NCBI RefSeq assembly: GCF_900129025.1 | Contig: NZ_FQUM01000002.1 | Location: 558,001-622,000, forward strand | Direction of reading: 5' to 3' | Source: Mariniphaga anaerophila | Lineage (GTDB): Bacteria > Bacteroidota > Bacteroidia > Bacteroidales > Prolixibacteraceae | DNA length: 64,000 nt | Shown: piece after piece, positions 8,136-16,664 of the stretch | How positions within the stretch are numbered: position 1 is the stretch's first letter | How the letters are laid out: the number at the start of each line of letters is the position of its first letter | Program-made: the position numbers and the translations under genes | Notes under the pieces: model-generated | The model's database searches: none | Seen by the model: only the letters and a program-made list of their open reading frames with translations | Told to the model about the DNA's origin: nothing

Positions 8136-9182
8136 ATGAAAGCAGCAGTTTTGGAGTCGTATAACCATTTTGTATGGAAAGATGTTGAAACCCCGAAAGT
8201 AAAACCAGACGAAGTGTTGGTGCGTATTCAGTTTGCCAGCATTTGCGGAACCGATATGCATATTTTCCCTGGAGATTTTCATCCGCGTTCGCCTGTTCCG
8301 TTTATTCCCGGGCATGAAATGGGCGGGGTGGTTGCCGAAGTGGGAAACGGCGTGTCGGGATTTAACCCGGGCGATAAAGTGGCTGTTGATCCTATAATCT
8401 GGTGTGGCGAATGCCCGGCCTGCAAAAGAAAGCATTACCCTGCATGTACCAGTCTGAAACTGCTGGGAGTTGACATGAACGGCGGCTTTGCCGAATACAT
8501 TTCGGTACCTCCGCACATGCTATTTAAAACCGCTCCACATATTCCCGATCAGCACGTGGCGCTGGTAGAAATTTACGGGATTGGTTTTCATGCCAACAAT
8601 CGAGCTCAAACTGCAGAGGGAGATATAATCGCCATCTGGGGAGCCGGCAGGGTGGGGCAGGTGATTTTGCAGGCTGCCCGAACAAAAACAACCGGAACTA
8701 TTTTTATGGTGGATCCGCTGGAAAACCGGTTGCAGATTGCTGTCGGAAATTATGATAATGTTATTCCTGTTAATCCCAAAAAAGAAAATCCGGTGGAGGT
8801 AATTCGAAAACACACCGGCGGAAAAGGTGTTGATATCGCTTTTGAGGCAGTAGGACATGCAGAAGAAATAGAGGGCGTTAATACTCCGGTGCGAAGCTGT
8901 ATTCAAAGTTTGCGCGGAGGTGGAAAAGTGTGTGTGCTGGGGCTTGGAGACGAACCTGCACCAATAGTTTTTAAAGAGCTAATCTGGAAAGAAGGGCAGA
9001 TAATTACTTCGCGCGTAAGCGATGGCGAATTTACCGAGGTGATTGACCACCTGAATGCGGGAAACCTTAAACCCGATGCACTGATTTCGAAAGTGATGCC
9101 CGGCTCCGAAACCCAACAGGCTTTTGAATTGCTTCAAAAAGAAAAGGGAAAATATCTGAAAGTATTGCTGGATTTTAGTTGA
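8136..9182 (+). CDS. Zinc-dependent alcohol dehydrogenase (MDR family)
   Basis: This 348-residue medium-chain dehydrogenase has catalytic zinc ligands in ASICGTDMH and IPGHEMGG, a four-Cys structural zinc loop (CGECPACKRKHYPAC), and the Rossmann motif IWGAGRVGQVILQAA. The ATG at 8136 is preferred to the overlapping TTG at 8133 because family members start MKAAVL. Sorbitol, threonine and sugar-acid dehydrogenases share this fold. Next to uronate catabolism genes it could be the NAD(H)-linked ketouronate reductase that the cluster otherwise lacks, but this is inference. The Nramp-fold transporter gene starts 29 bp downstream. Confidence 0.87.
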   Translation: MKAAVLESYNHFVWKDVETPKVKPDEVLVRIQFASICGTDMHIFPGDFHPRSPVPFIPGHEMGGVVAEVGNGVSGFNPGDKVAVDPIIWCGECPACKRKHYPACTSLKLLGVDMNGGFAEYISVPPHMLFKTAPHIPDQHVALVEIYGIGFHANNRAQTAEGDIIAIWGAGRVGQVILQAARTKTTGTIFMVDPLENRLQIAVGNYDNVIPVNPKKENPVEVIRKHTGGKGVDIAFEAVGHAEEIEGVNTPVRSCIQSLRGGGKVCVLGLGDEPAPIVFKELIWKEGQIITSRVSDGEFTEVIDHLNAGNLKPDALISKVMPGSETQQAFELLQKEKGKYLKVLLDFS

Positions 9183-9211
9183 ATGGTGCATAAAACTTAA
9201 TCAAATAAACT

Positions 9212-10567
9212 ATGAACGCCGATCCGTATATTCGAACCCACGAAGGCATTAAATCCCCGCCCACATCTTTTGCAGGAAAACTAAAATACCTTGGCCCGGG
9301 ATTTATTTTGTCGGCTTCGGTTGTCGGATCGGGCGAATTGATTTCCACAACTACCCTTGGTGCTCAGGCAGGGTTTGTTACGCTCTGGGTTATTTTGGTA
9401 AGTTGCGCCGTAAAGGTTGCCATTCAGCTTGAGTTTGGAAAACAAGCCATTCGCACCGGCGAAACGGTTTTTACATCGCTCAACCGGTTAGGTGGCCCCC
9501 GGTTTGGTAAGCAAAATGCCAATTGGAGTTTATGGACATGGCTTTTTCTGTGGCTTTTCAAACCGTTGCAGTTGGGCGGAATAATTGGCGGGGTGGCAAT
9601 TACGTTAAACATGGCTTTCCCGTCGGTAAGTATTCACTGGTTTGCCATTTTGGTTGGAATAGTGGTTGCCGCACTTGTTTTCAAAGGCTACTACTTTTTT
9701 ATTGAAAAAATGTCGGTAGTGCTCATGTTGTTGTTTACCATTTTTACTGTGGTTGCGGTATTTATGCTTCAGCACACGGCCAGCGCTTTTACTTTCAACG
9801 AAGTACTGGAAGGGCTGCAGTTTAAACTTCCTGCTGCCAGTGTTGGATTTGCAATTGCTGCCTTTGGCCTCACCGGAGTTGGCGGAGATGAGATTGTTGC
9901 TTACAATTACTGGTGCCTCGAAAAAGGGTACGCAAGATTTACCGGTCCGTTTGAAGATACTGCTGAATGGCGTGCACGCGCCAGGGGCTGGATAAAAGTA
10001 ATGAATATGGATGCCATTCTTTCTTTGATAATCTACACGCTTGTTACCGCTGCATTTTATCTGCTTGGCGCCGCGGTGTTGTACAAAAGAGGCGAAATTC
10101 CGTGGGGATTTGAAATGATTGAAGTGCTGTCCAGAATGTACACGGGAGCATACGGAGCCTGGGCAAAAGGATTTTTTCTTTTCGGGTCGTTTATCGTTCT
10201 TTTTTCTACGCTGTTTTCTGCGCTCGCCGCCCGCACCCGTATTTTTTCCGATTTGTTCGGCCAGTTAGGCTGGATTGATTTCTTCGACCGGCACCAACGG
10301 CGAAAAACCATTGCAATTCTAGCCTGGGTTTTTCCGGTATTGTGGATTATTGCGCTGGTTTGGGTAAAGCTTCCGGTTTTAATGGTTACTATCGGAGGAA
10401 TCATCACCTTTTTTATGTTGCTTATTATTGTGTATGCCGGTTTGCACTTTCGGCATCGGCAGAAACAGTATGGTTTGGAGTCTTCAAAATTTTACGATGT
10501 AATGTTGTGGATAAGCTGTGTTTCTATCTTTTTAGTAGGGTTTTACGGGTTAGTTTCTCTGCTCTGA
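9212..10567 (+). CDS. Nramp-fold transporter lacking the usual metal-site motifs
   Basis: This 451-residue, about 11-helix membrane protein is of the Nramp/SLC11 family by its N-terminal block GKLKYLGPGFILSASVVG. In metal-transporting Nramps, helix 1 carries DPGN and helix 6 an A/M-P-H motif. Here helix 1 reads SASVVGSGELIS and helix 6 AFGLTGVGGDEIVAYNYW, so the metal-coordinating Asp, Asn and Met are not recognisable. This subfamily recurs in Bacteroidota and Planctomycetes and is commonly annotated as a metal transporter by homology alone. Its place between an alcohol dehydrogenase and uronate genes suggests a different substrate, possibly an organic solute; that is inference. Confidence 0.8.
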   Translation: MNADPYIRTHEGIKSPPTSFAGKLKYLGPGFILSASVVGSGELISTTTLGAQAGFVTLWVILVSCAVKVAIQLEFGKQAIRTGETVFTSLNRLGGPRFGKQNANWSLWTWLFLWLFKPLQLGGIIGGVAITLNMAFPSVSIHWFAILVGIVVAALVFKGYYFFIEKMSVVLMLLFTIFTVVAVFMLQHTASAFTFNEVLEGLQFKLPAASVGFAIAAFGLTGVGGDEIVAYNYWCLEKGYARFTGPFEDTAEWRARARGWIKVMNMDAILSLIIYTLVTAAFYLLGAAVLYKRGEIPWGFEMIEVLSRMYTGAYGAWAKGFFLFGSFIVLFSTLFSALAARTRIFSDLFGQLGWIDFFDRHQRRKTIAILAWVFPVLWIIALVWVKLPVLMVTIGGIITFFMLLIIVYAGLHFRHRQKQYGLESSKFYDVMLWISCVSIFLVGFYGLVSLL

Positions 10568-10603
10568 ACCGGAAGATATTTTTCCCATAACATTTGATTT
10601 TTC

Positions 10604-10634
10604 TTTGAAAGTACAAAATATATATCTACTTTCG
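10604..10634 (+). promoter_or_regulatory. Candidate promoter of the uronate operon
   Basis: TTTG at 10604-10607 is followed 19 bp later by TACTTTCG at 10627-10634, one mismatch from TAnnTTTG. The spacing is right for the Bacteroidota -33/-7 promoter. It lies 58 bp before the uxaE start and supports the start at 10692 rather than an upstream TTG. Confidence 0.45.
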
Positions 10635-10649
10635 TGTTCGTACACGGAA
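10630..10649. promoter_or_regulatory. Imperfect palindrome overlapping the uxaE promoter
   Basis: TTTCGTGTTCGTACACGGAA is a 20-bp dyad centred on CG, with 8 of 10 half-site positions paired. It overlaps the -7 box and the expected transcription start. The position and CG centre suggest a repressor operator, but no regulator gene is adjacent. Confidence 0.35.
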
Positions 10650-10691
10650 ACTAAAATCCGTATTAAATCAAAAACTTTAACTACTGAAAAC

Positions 10692-11939
10692 ATGATATTG
10701 GGAAAGTACAGTTTTGGAGTGGGAGACCGCTTTAACCACGAAGGAGAAGCTCAATTAAAAGCAATTTTAAAGGCAAATGAAAAAGGCGTTGAGGTTTCGC
10801 CGGTATGGAATAAGTCAAACCGTGAACACAATACCATTCATTCCGAACCGGAAGGCACACGCCTTGAAGCAGACGCGGCTGTGAAAAAGTTGGGGTGGAC
10901 AAGACCTTATTTTGTGGATGCCGACCATATCAATCTTACCAACGTGGATCGGTTCATCGATCATGCCGATTTTTTTACGCTTGACGTTGCCATGTATATA
11001 GGAAATGAATCGCCTGCCGCCGAAGTGGAGGCATTTAAAAAATCGTGCACCTCACTGGGGACAGAAGTCAACATCCCCGGAATTGCAGAGCCTATTACTG
11101 TTTCAGATGATTTACTGGATGAAGTAGCCACAAAATATCTGGCGGCCGTTAAAGAGGCCGGAAAAATTTACCGGCACATTGAGGCCAAAAAAGGCGCTGG
11201 CAATTTTGTAACCGAAGTATCCATGGACGAAGTGGAAACACCTCAGACTCCGGTTGACATGTTTTTTATTTTGAAAATGATTGCCGATGAAAAAATACCG
11301 GCTCAAACCATCGCTCCGAAATTTACCGGGCGGTTTAATAAAGGCGTGGATTATGTGGGCGATGCAGAGCAGTTTGCCAAAGAATTTGAACAGGATGTGC
11401 TGGTTATCGATTATGCCGTAAAAGCATTTGGCCTTCCTTCAAACCTGAAACTCAGCGTTCATTCCGGTTCCGATAAATTTACCATCTATCCGATAATGGC
11501 CGCAATTATAAAAAAATACGACAAAGGACTTCATGTGAAAACTGCCGGCACAACCTGGCTTGAAGAGGTGATTGGCCTTTCAATTTCGGGAGACGAAGGG
11601 TTGCTTGTTGCTAAAGAAATTTATGCCGGAGCATTGAAACGCAAGGAGGAATTGTGCGCTCCATACGCCGATGTGATTGACATCGATGAATCGCTGCTTC
11701 CGTCGCCCGAAACAGTGGCAGGCTGGACCGGCGAAAAATTTGCAAATACCCTGCGACATATCCCGGGGCATGCAGATTACAATCCCAATTTCAGGCAACT
11801 TGTGCATGTTGGCTATAAAGTAGCTGCAGAAATGGGAACGAAATACACCGATTTGTTAAAGAAATATGCTGATGTTGTGGGTGGTTGTGTGGAAGAAAAT
11901 ATTTACGATCGCCACCTGACCAGATTATTTGACCTTTAA
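10692..11939 (+). CDS. uxaE: Tagaturonate/fructuronate epimerase (UxaE family)
   Basis: This 415-residue protein matches the UxaE epimerase family. The conserved N terminus MILGKYSFGVGDRFNHEGEA is followed by WNKSNREHNTIHSEP, YFVDADHINLTNVDRFI, and a C-terminal CVEENIYDRHLTRLF. The characterised homologue in Thermotoga interconverts D-tagaturonate and D-fructuronate, letting galacturonate enter the fructuronate-mannonate route to 2-keto-3-deoxygluconate (KDG). The ATG at 10692 is chosen because the extra upstream residues look non-coding and a promoter lies there. The uronate isomerase gene follows 10 bp after the stop, so the two are cotranscribed. Confidence 0.85.
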   Translation: MILGKYSFGVGDRFNHEGEAQLKAILKANEKGVEVSPVWNKSNREHNTIHSEPEGTRLEADAAVKKLGWTRPYFVDADHINLTNVDRFIDHADFFTLDVAMYIGNESPAAEVEAFKKSCTSLGTEVNIPGIAEPITVSDDLLDEVATKYLAAVKEAGKIYRHIEAKKGAGNFVTEVSMDEVETPQTPVDMFFILKMIADEKIPAQTIAPKFTGRFNKGVDYVGDAEQFAKEFEQDVLVIDYAVKAFGLPSNLKLSVHSGSDKFTIYPIMAAIIKKYDKGLHVKTAGTTWLEEVIGLSISGDEGLLVAKEIYAGALKRKEELCAPYADVIDIDESLLPSPETVAGWTGEKFANTLRHIPGHADYNPNFRQLVHVGYKVAAEMGTKYTDLLKKYADVVGGCVEENIYDRHLTRLFDL

Positions 11940-11949
11940 AATTGAAATC

Positions 11950-13353
11950 ATGAAGAATTTTATGGATGAAAACTTTTTGCTGCAAACAGAAACAGCGCAA
12001 AAACTATATCACCAACACGCGGCAAAAATGCCTATTTTCGATTACCATTGTCATATTCCGCCGAAGGACATTGCCGAAGACAAGCAGTTTGAGAATATGA
12101 CTCAAATTTGGTTGTATGGCGATCATTACAAATGGAGAGCAATGCGTACCAACGGCGTTGACGAGCGGTATTGTACCGGCGATGCTTCCGATTGGGAAAA
12201 GTTTGAGAAATGGGCGGAAACCGTTCCGAATACACTTCGTAACCCGCTTTATCACTGGACGCATCTGGAACTTCAGCGTTTTTTTGGAATTAATAAAATA
12301 TTCAACCCTTCAACGGCAAAGGAAATTTGGGATGAATGCAATGCCAAATTGCAGACCCCGGAATATTCGGTGCGGAATATTATCCGAATGGCAAATGTAC
12401 ATACCATTTGTACTACCGACGATCCTGTTGATTCTTTGGAATATCATAAACAGATAAAAGAGAGTGGTTTTGAAGTAAATGTGTTGCCGGCATGGAGGCC
12501 AGACAAAGCCATGGCCGTGGAAAATGCTGCCGCGTTTAATCAATATGTAGATAAACTGGCTGAAGTTTCGCAAACAACCATAAATAGCTTTTCTTCTTTT
12601 ATGGAAGCCATTGAAAAGCGGCATAAATTTTTTCATGAAAACGGGTGCCGTTTGTCTGACCACGGATTGGAAACAGCTATTGCAGAGGATTACACAGAAG
12701 AAGAAATCAGTGTTCTTTTTGAAAAAATAAGGGGTGGAAACGAGTTGACCGATTCGGAAATCCGGAAATTCAAATCGTGTATGTTGTACGAGTTTGGAAT
12801 TATGGATCACTCTCGCGGCTGGACACAGCAATACCACATGGGAGCATTGCGTAATAACAGCACGCGTTTGTATAACAAGCTCGGTCCTGACACCGGGCTG
12901 GATTCCATCGGTGATTTTGAAATTGCACGTCCGCTTTCAAAATTTTTGGATCGGCTGGATATGGAGAACAAACTCACAAAAACCGTTTTGTACAATCTGA
13001 ATCCTCGCGATAATGAATTGATTGCAACCATGATTGGTAATTTCCAGGATGGCTCTGTCCCTGGAAAAATGCAATATGGTTCGGGTTGGTGGTTCCTCGA
13101 TCAGAAAGACGGAATGGAAAAACAGATGAATGCCTTGTCGAACCTTGGGTTACTGAGCCGTTTTGTGGGCATGCTCACCGATTCAAGGAGCTTTTTGTCT
13201 TATCCGCGTCACGAATATTTCCGCCGTACGCTTTGTAACCTGATTGGTAAAGATGTTGAAAACGGAGAGGTTCCAAACGATATGCAACTGTTAGGGCAGA
13301 TGGTTGAAAATATCTGCTTTTATAATGCAAAAGCCTATTTTAATTTTGAATAA
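11950..13353 (+). CDS. uxaC: Uronate isomerase
   Basis: This 467-residue amidohydrolase-superfamily enzyme converts D-glucuronate to D-fructuronate and D-galacturonate to D-tagaturonate. MPIFDYHCHIPPKDIAEDK carries the HxH metal motif, and ICTTDDPVDSLEYH, ADYxEEEIS-like, YQYGSGWWFLDQKDGM-like and FLSYPRHEYFRRTLCNLIG are diagnostic UxaC blocks. The ATG at 11950 is preferred to a TTG 21 bases upstream that overlaps the uxaE stop. The size matches the family. It is the entry step of the hexuronate pathway encoded here. Confidence 0.95.
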   Translation: MKNFMDENFLLQTETAQKLYHQHAAKMPIFDYHCHIPPKDIAEDKQFENMTQIWLYGDHYKWRAMRTNGVDERYCTGDASDWEKFEKWAETVPNTLRNPLYHWTHLELQRFFGINKIFNPSTAKEIWDECNAKLQTPEYSVRNIIRMANVHTICTTDDPVDSLEYHKQIKESGFEVNVLPAWRPDKAMAVENAAAFNQYVDKLAEVSQTTINSFSSFMEAIEKRHKFFHENGCRLSDHGLETAIAEDYTEEEISVLFEKIRGGNELTDSEIRKFKSCMLYEFGIMDHSRGWTQQYHMGALRNNSTRLYNKLGPDTGLDSIGDFEIARPLSKFLDRLDMENKLTKTVLYNLNPRDNELIATMIGNFQDGSVPGKMQYGSGWWFLDQKDGMEKQMNALSNLGLLSRFVGMLTDSRSFLSYPRHEYFRRTLCNLIGKDVENGEVPNDMQLLGQMVENICFYNAKAYFNFE

Positions 13354-13389
13354 CACATTCGTGTAATTTTTAAATTCCCATAGGAATAT

Positions 13390-13397
13390 TATCTTTG
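13390..13397 (+). promoter_or_regulatory. -7 promoter box in front of kdgK
   Basis: TATCTTTG is an exact match to TAnnTTTG, 35 bp before the kdgK ATG. The -33 position holds only a T-rich TTTT near 13367. It gives the kdgK-kdgA-dctPQM genes their own probable promoter inside the uronate cluster. Confidence 0.5.
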
Positions 13398-13411
13398 CAA
13401 TCGATTGCAAA
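13394..13411. promoter_or_regulatory. Perfect 18-bp palindromic operator upstream of kdgK
   Basis: TTTGCAATCGATTGCAAA is a perfect palindrome centred on CG, the form typical of LacI-family operators. It overlaps the last four bases of the -7 box and covers the expected transcription start, so a bound protein would block initiation. It ends 20 bp before the kdgK start. The cognate repressor is not in the window. Confidence 0.7.
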
Positions 13412-13431
13412 ATGTCAAAATATTTTAAACA

Positions 13432-14469
13432 ATGAATAAAAAAGTCGTTACTTTCGGCGAAATAATGTTGCGCCTGGCCACCCCCGGCTATCAAAGATTT
13501 TCACAGAGCAATGAATTTACAGCTACTTATGGCGGAGGGGAAGCCAACGTGGCTGTTTCCCTGTCCAATTACGGTATCCCGGTTGATTTTGTTACCCGGC
13601 TGCCTAAAAACGATATTGGCCGCGCTTGTATGATGGATTTGCGCAAATACGGCGTTGGCACCGAACAAATTGTTTGGGGTGGCGAACGCCTCGGTATTTA
13701 CTTTTTGGAAACCGGTGCGGTAAGCAGGGGCAGCAAAGTGGTTTACGACCGCGCTCATTCATCTGTTTCGGAGATTAAACCCGGAATGGTAGACTGGAAC
13801 GCTGTTTTTGAAGGCGCCGGCTGGTTCCACTGGACGGGCATTACTCCGGCTATTTCTCAGGATGCAGCCGATGTTTGTCTGGAGGCCATAAAAAAAGCCA
13901 ACGAGTTGGGAGTAACCGTTTCGTGTGACTTGAATTACCGGAAAAACCTGTGGAAATACGGGAAAACTGCCGGAGAAGTGATGCCTGAATTGGTGGCAGG
14001 AACAGATGTTGTTCTTGGAAATGAAGAAGACGCTGAAAAAGTTTTGGGCATTAAACCCGAAGGAATTGATGTAACCGGAGGTCATGTGGAAGGAGCTGCT
14101 TACGAATCAGTTTCCAAACAAATTATGGCACGTTTCCCACGGTGTAAAAAGGTAATTACCACGCTGCGTGGCTCGGTAAATGCCAACCATAACACCTGGT
14201 CGGGTGTGCTTTGGGATGGCGAAAATTTGTTTGAAGCGCCTACTTACCAGATTACCCACATTGTTGACCGCGTTGGCGGCGGCGACTCTTTTATGGGCGG
14301 ACTTATTTACGGCTTGTTGACCTACAAAGGAGACGACCAGAAAGCACTGAATTTTGCTGTTGCAGCATCTTGTCTGAAACATACCATCTACGGCGATTTT
14401 AACCAGGTTACTGTTGACGAAGTGGAAAAACTGATGGGCGGCGACGCCTCGGGCAGGGTAGCCAGGTAA
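13432..14469 (+). CDS. kdgK: 2-dehydro-3-deoxygluconokinase (PfkB family)
   Basis: This 345-residue sugar kinase phosphorylates 2-keto-3-deoxygluconate (KDG) to KDPG with ATP. VVTFGEIMLRLATPGYQRF is the KdgK-type N terminus, the substrate-binding Gly-rich YGGGEANVAVSLSNYG follows, and the PfkB signature VDRVGGGDSFMGGLIYGLL contains the catalytic Asp near residue 284. The protein is somewhat longer than the E. coli enzyme (about 310), as usual in Bacteroidota. It begins 78 bp after uxaC, the longest gap inside the cluster, which holds a promoter box and a palindromic operator. The aldolase that uses its product is the next gene. Confidence 0.93.
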   Translation: MNKKVVTFGEIMLRLATPGYQRFSQSNEFTATYGGGEANVAVSLSNYGIPVDFVTRLPKNDIGRACMMDLRKYGVGTEQIVWGGERLGIYFLETGAVSRGSKVVYDRAHSSVSEIKPGMVDWNAVFEGAGWFHWTGITPAISQDAADVCLEAIKKANELGVTVSCDLNYRKNLWKYGKTAGEVMPELVAGTDVVLGNEEDAEKVLGIKPEGIDVTGGHVEGAAYESVSKQIMARFPRCKKVITTLRGSVNANHNTWSGVLWDGENLFEAPTYQITHIVDRVGGGDSFMGGLIYGLLTYKGDDQKALNFAVAASCLKHTIYGDFNQVTVDEVEKLMGGDASGRVAR

Positions 14470-14499
14470 ATAAAAAAAAAACTAAAAATCAATTGAAAT

Positions 14500-15171
14500 A
14501 TGGCTCGATATACAAGAATAGAAGTGGCATTGAAAATGAAAGAGACCGGAATGGTGCCGGTTTTTTACAATGCCGATGCAGAAATTTGCAAAAGAGTGGT
14601 AAAGGCTTGTTACGACGGTGGGGTGAGGCTTTTTGAATTTACCAACCGTGGTGATTTCGCCACACTCATTTTTGCTGAATTAAATAAATGGGCACAACAA
14701 GAATGCCCCGAAATGATAATGGGAGTGGGATCGGTAGTCGACGAAGGAACTGCCGCCATGTACATTGCACTGGGTGCTAACTTTATTGTTGCTCCGTTAA
14801 TCGACGAAGCCACGGCAAAAGTTTGCAACAAGCGAAAAATTGCCTGGAGTCCGGGTTGCGGAACAGTTACCGAAATCGGAAAGGCGCATGAACTGGGAGC
14901 AGAGGTAGTGAAAATATTCCCGGGTTCGCAGGTTGGAGGCCCCGGTTTTGTGAAAGCTGTAAAAGGGCCGATGCCCTGGGCTAGCATTATGCCAACTGGA
15001 GGCGTTTCTCCCACCGAAGATAACTTGAAAGAGTGGTTTGAAGCGGGTGTAACCTGCGTTGGAATGGGGTCGAAATTGTTCCCCAAAGAGGTTTTGGCAA
15101 ACGGAAATTATTCATACATTACCGAAAAATGCGAAGAAGCGCTAACTATTATTAGCAAGTACAAAAAATAA
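14500..15171 (+). CDS. kdgA: KDPG/KHG aldolase
   Basis: This 223-residue class I aldolase cleaves 2-keto-3-deoxy-6-phosphogluconate into pyruvate and glyceraldehyde 3-phosphate. It has the (beta/alpha)8 Eda fold: MVPVFYNAD, GGVRLFEFTNRGD (catalytic Glu), MGVGSVVDEGTAAMYIALGANFIVAPL, and AEVVKIFPGSQVGGPGFVKAVKG carrying the Schiff-base Lys, then MPTGGVSP for phosphate binding. It directly follows kdgK (30 bp) and precedes the TRAP transporter (14 bp), completing the lower uronate pathway. Confidence 0.94.
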   Translation: MARYTRIEVALKMKETGMVPVFYNADAEICKRVVKACYDGGVRLFEFTNRGDFATLIFAELNKWAQQECPEMIMGVGSVVDEGTAAMYIALGANFIVAPLIDEATAKVCNKRKIAWSPGCGTVTEIGKAHELGAEVVKIFPGSQVGGPGFVKAVKGPMPWASIMPTGGVSPTEDNLKEWFEAGVTCVGMGSKLFPKEVLANGNYSYITEKCEEALTIISKYKK

Positions 15172-15185
15172 TCAACTGAAATCTA

Positions 15186-16169
15186 ATGGATTATCAAAAA
15201 CTAATTAAATTTCTGGGAGTTATCTTCCTCATGGCGACCATATCGTGCGCCGGTCCGGATGATACTACCGATCTGAAGCTGGCACATGGTCTTCCTACCG
15301 ACCACCCGGTGCATAAAGCCATGGAATTTATGGCTCAACGGTGCGCGGAGTTGTCGGACGGAAAGATGACCATCGAGGTTTATCCTGCAGAACAGCTGGG
15401 CTCAGAGCAGCAATGCGTTGAGCTCGTGCAAATTGGTAGTTTGGCCATTACTAAAGTTTCGGCAGCAGTAATGGAAAGTTTTGCCGAAGATTACAAAGTA
15501 TTCGGGTTGCCCTACATTTTTAAATCGAAGGAACACGCCTTTAAAATAATGGATGGCGAAATTGGCCACGATTTGCTGCTGAGTACCGAAAGCAAATGGA
15601 TACGTGGGTTGTGTTATTACGACGCCGGTTCGCGTAGCTTTTATACCAAATCAAAACCAATTACTCATCCTGATGATTTGTCGGGACTGAAAATAAGGGT
15701 GATGCGCAGTATTACTGCTGTGGAAATGATTCGTGCCCTGGGTGGTTCTGCAACTCCTATTTCGTGGGGTGAACTTTACACTGCCCTGCAAAGTGGTGTT
15801 GTTGATGGTGCAGAAAACAATCCGCCCAGCCTTTATACATCAAGGCATTATGAGGTGTGTAAGTACTACTCTTTGGATGAGCATACTACCATTCCTGACG
15901 TGCTGGTTGTAAGTAAAATTATCTGGGACAAGCTTTCTGAACAAGAACAGAAGTGGCTGCAACAGGCTGCCGACGAATCCGCGACTCTGGAACGAAAACT
16001 CTGGGCCGAATCGGAAATCGAATCGCTGGAGGAAGTGCAAAAAGCAGGTGTTAAAATTAACTATCCTGAAAAAGGGCCTTTTATTGAGCGGGTTCAGCCT
16101 TTGCTTGAAAGCTACCGCGACAATAAGGTTATTTATTCTTACATCAAAAGAATTCAGGCTGTTGAATAA
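15186..16169 (+). CDS. dctP: TRAP transporter solute-binding protein (DctP family)
   Basis: This 327-residue binding protein begins with a lipoprotein signal (VIFLMATISCAGPDD, Cys near residue 21), so it is probably membrane-anchored rather than free in the periplasm. LKLAHGLPTDHPVHKAMEFM, VYPAEQLGSEQQCVELVQIG, the conserved Arg in LKIRVMRS (contacting the substrate carboxylate), and ALQSGVVDGAENNPPSLYT are DctP hallmarks. Such proteins bind carboxylates including hexuronates. Its place directly after kdgA makes a uronate or aldonate the likely ligand. The small and large permease genes follow. Confidence 0.93.
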   Translation: MDYQKLIKFLGVIFLMATISCAGPDDTTDLKLAHGLPTDHPVHKAMEFMAQRCAELSDGKMTIEVYPAEQLGSEQQCVELVQIGSLAITKVSAAVMESFAEDYKVFGLPYIFKSKEHAFKIMDGEIGHDLLLSTESKWIRGLCYYDAGSRSFYTKSKPITHPDDLSGLKIRVMRSITAVEMIRALGGSATPISWGELYTALQSGVVDGAENNPPSLYTSRHYEVCKYYSLDEHTTIPDVLVVSKIIWDKLSEQEQKWLQQAADESATLERKLWAESEIESLEEVQKAGVKINYPEKGPFIERVQPLLESYRDNKVIYSYIKRIQAVE

Positions 16170-16180
16170 AATCGGAAATT

Positions 16181-16660
16181 ATGACAATACGAAAAAACAT
16201 TGACAAAGCCTTGGAATGGGTACTCGTTTTTCTGATGAGTATTTTGGTAATTGATGTATTATGGCAAGTAATCAGTCGTTACGTAATGAGCTCTCCAAGC
16301 AGCTTCACCGACGAGTTGGCGGGATTTCTGCTGATTTGGGTCGGATTGCTCGGCGCCACTTATGTTTCAGGAAAACGTGAGCACCTGGCCATCGATTTAT
16401 TGCTTCAGCGCAGTACTCCTCAGCGGAGGTTTAAACTCGAACTGATAATTAGTGTAGTGGTTATTCTGTTTGCTGTTACGGTACTTTTGGCAGGTGGAAC
16501 CTGGCTGGTTTACACCCGTTTTTACCTTTCAGTAAAATCAGCAGCGCTAGGGCTGCCGCTCGGACTGGTTTACCTGGTTCTTCCCATTAGCGGTATTCTG
16601 ATTGCCTACTTTGATATTGATAATATTGTTCGAATGGTTAGAGAAAACCGGAAAAATTAA
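16181..16660 (+). CDS. dctQ: TRAP transporter small permease (DctQ family)
   Basis: This 159-residue, four-helix membrane protein starts 11 bp after dctP. LVIDVLWQVISRYVM and SFTDELAGFLLIWVGLLGATY are the conserved DctQ blocks, and the second charged segment KREHLAIDLLL follows. It forms the TRAP membrane complex with the large permease and drives Na+-coupled uptake of the solute delivered by DctP. Its stop lies 4 bp before the dctM start. Confidence 0.92.
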   Translation: MTIRKNIDKALEWVLVFLMSILVIDVLWQVISRYVMSSPSSFTDELAGFLLIWVGLLGATYVSGKREHLAIDLLLQRSTPQRRFKLELIISVVVILFAVTVLLAGGTWLVYTRFYLSVKSAALGLPLGLVYLVLPISGILIAYFDIDNIVRMVRENRKN

Positions 16661-16664
16661 GACT

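Noticed and set aside
10605-10691. Upstream extension of the uxaE ORF from a TTG
   Set aside because: It overlaps the promoter and the dyad, and family members begin at MILGKYSF (10692).
11929-11949. Upstream extension of the uxaC ORF from a TTG
   Set aside because: It overlaps the uxaE stop; the ATG at 11950 gives the conserved N terminus.
14610-15086. Minus-strand ORF (158 codons) antisense to kdgA
   Set aside because: Shadow of a conserved aldolase gene in another frame.
16602-16664. Upstream TTG start for dctM inside dctQ
   Set aside because: It lies inside dctQ coding sequence; the ATG at 16665 has normal spacing and a hydrophobic start.
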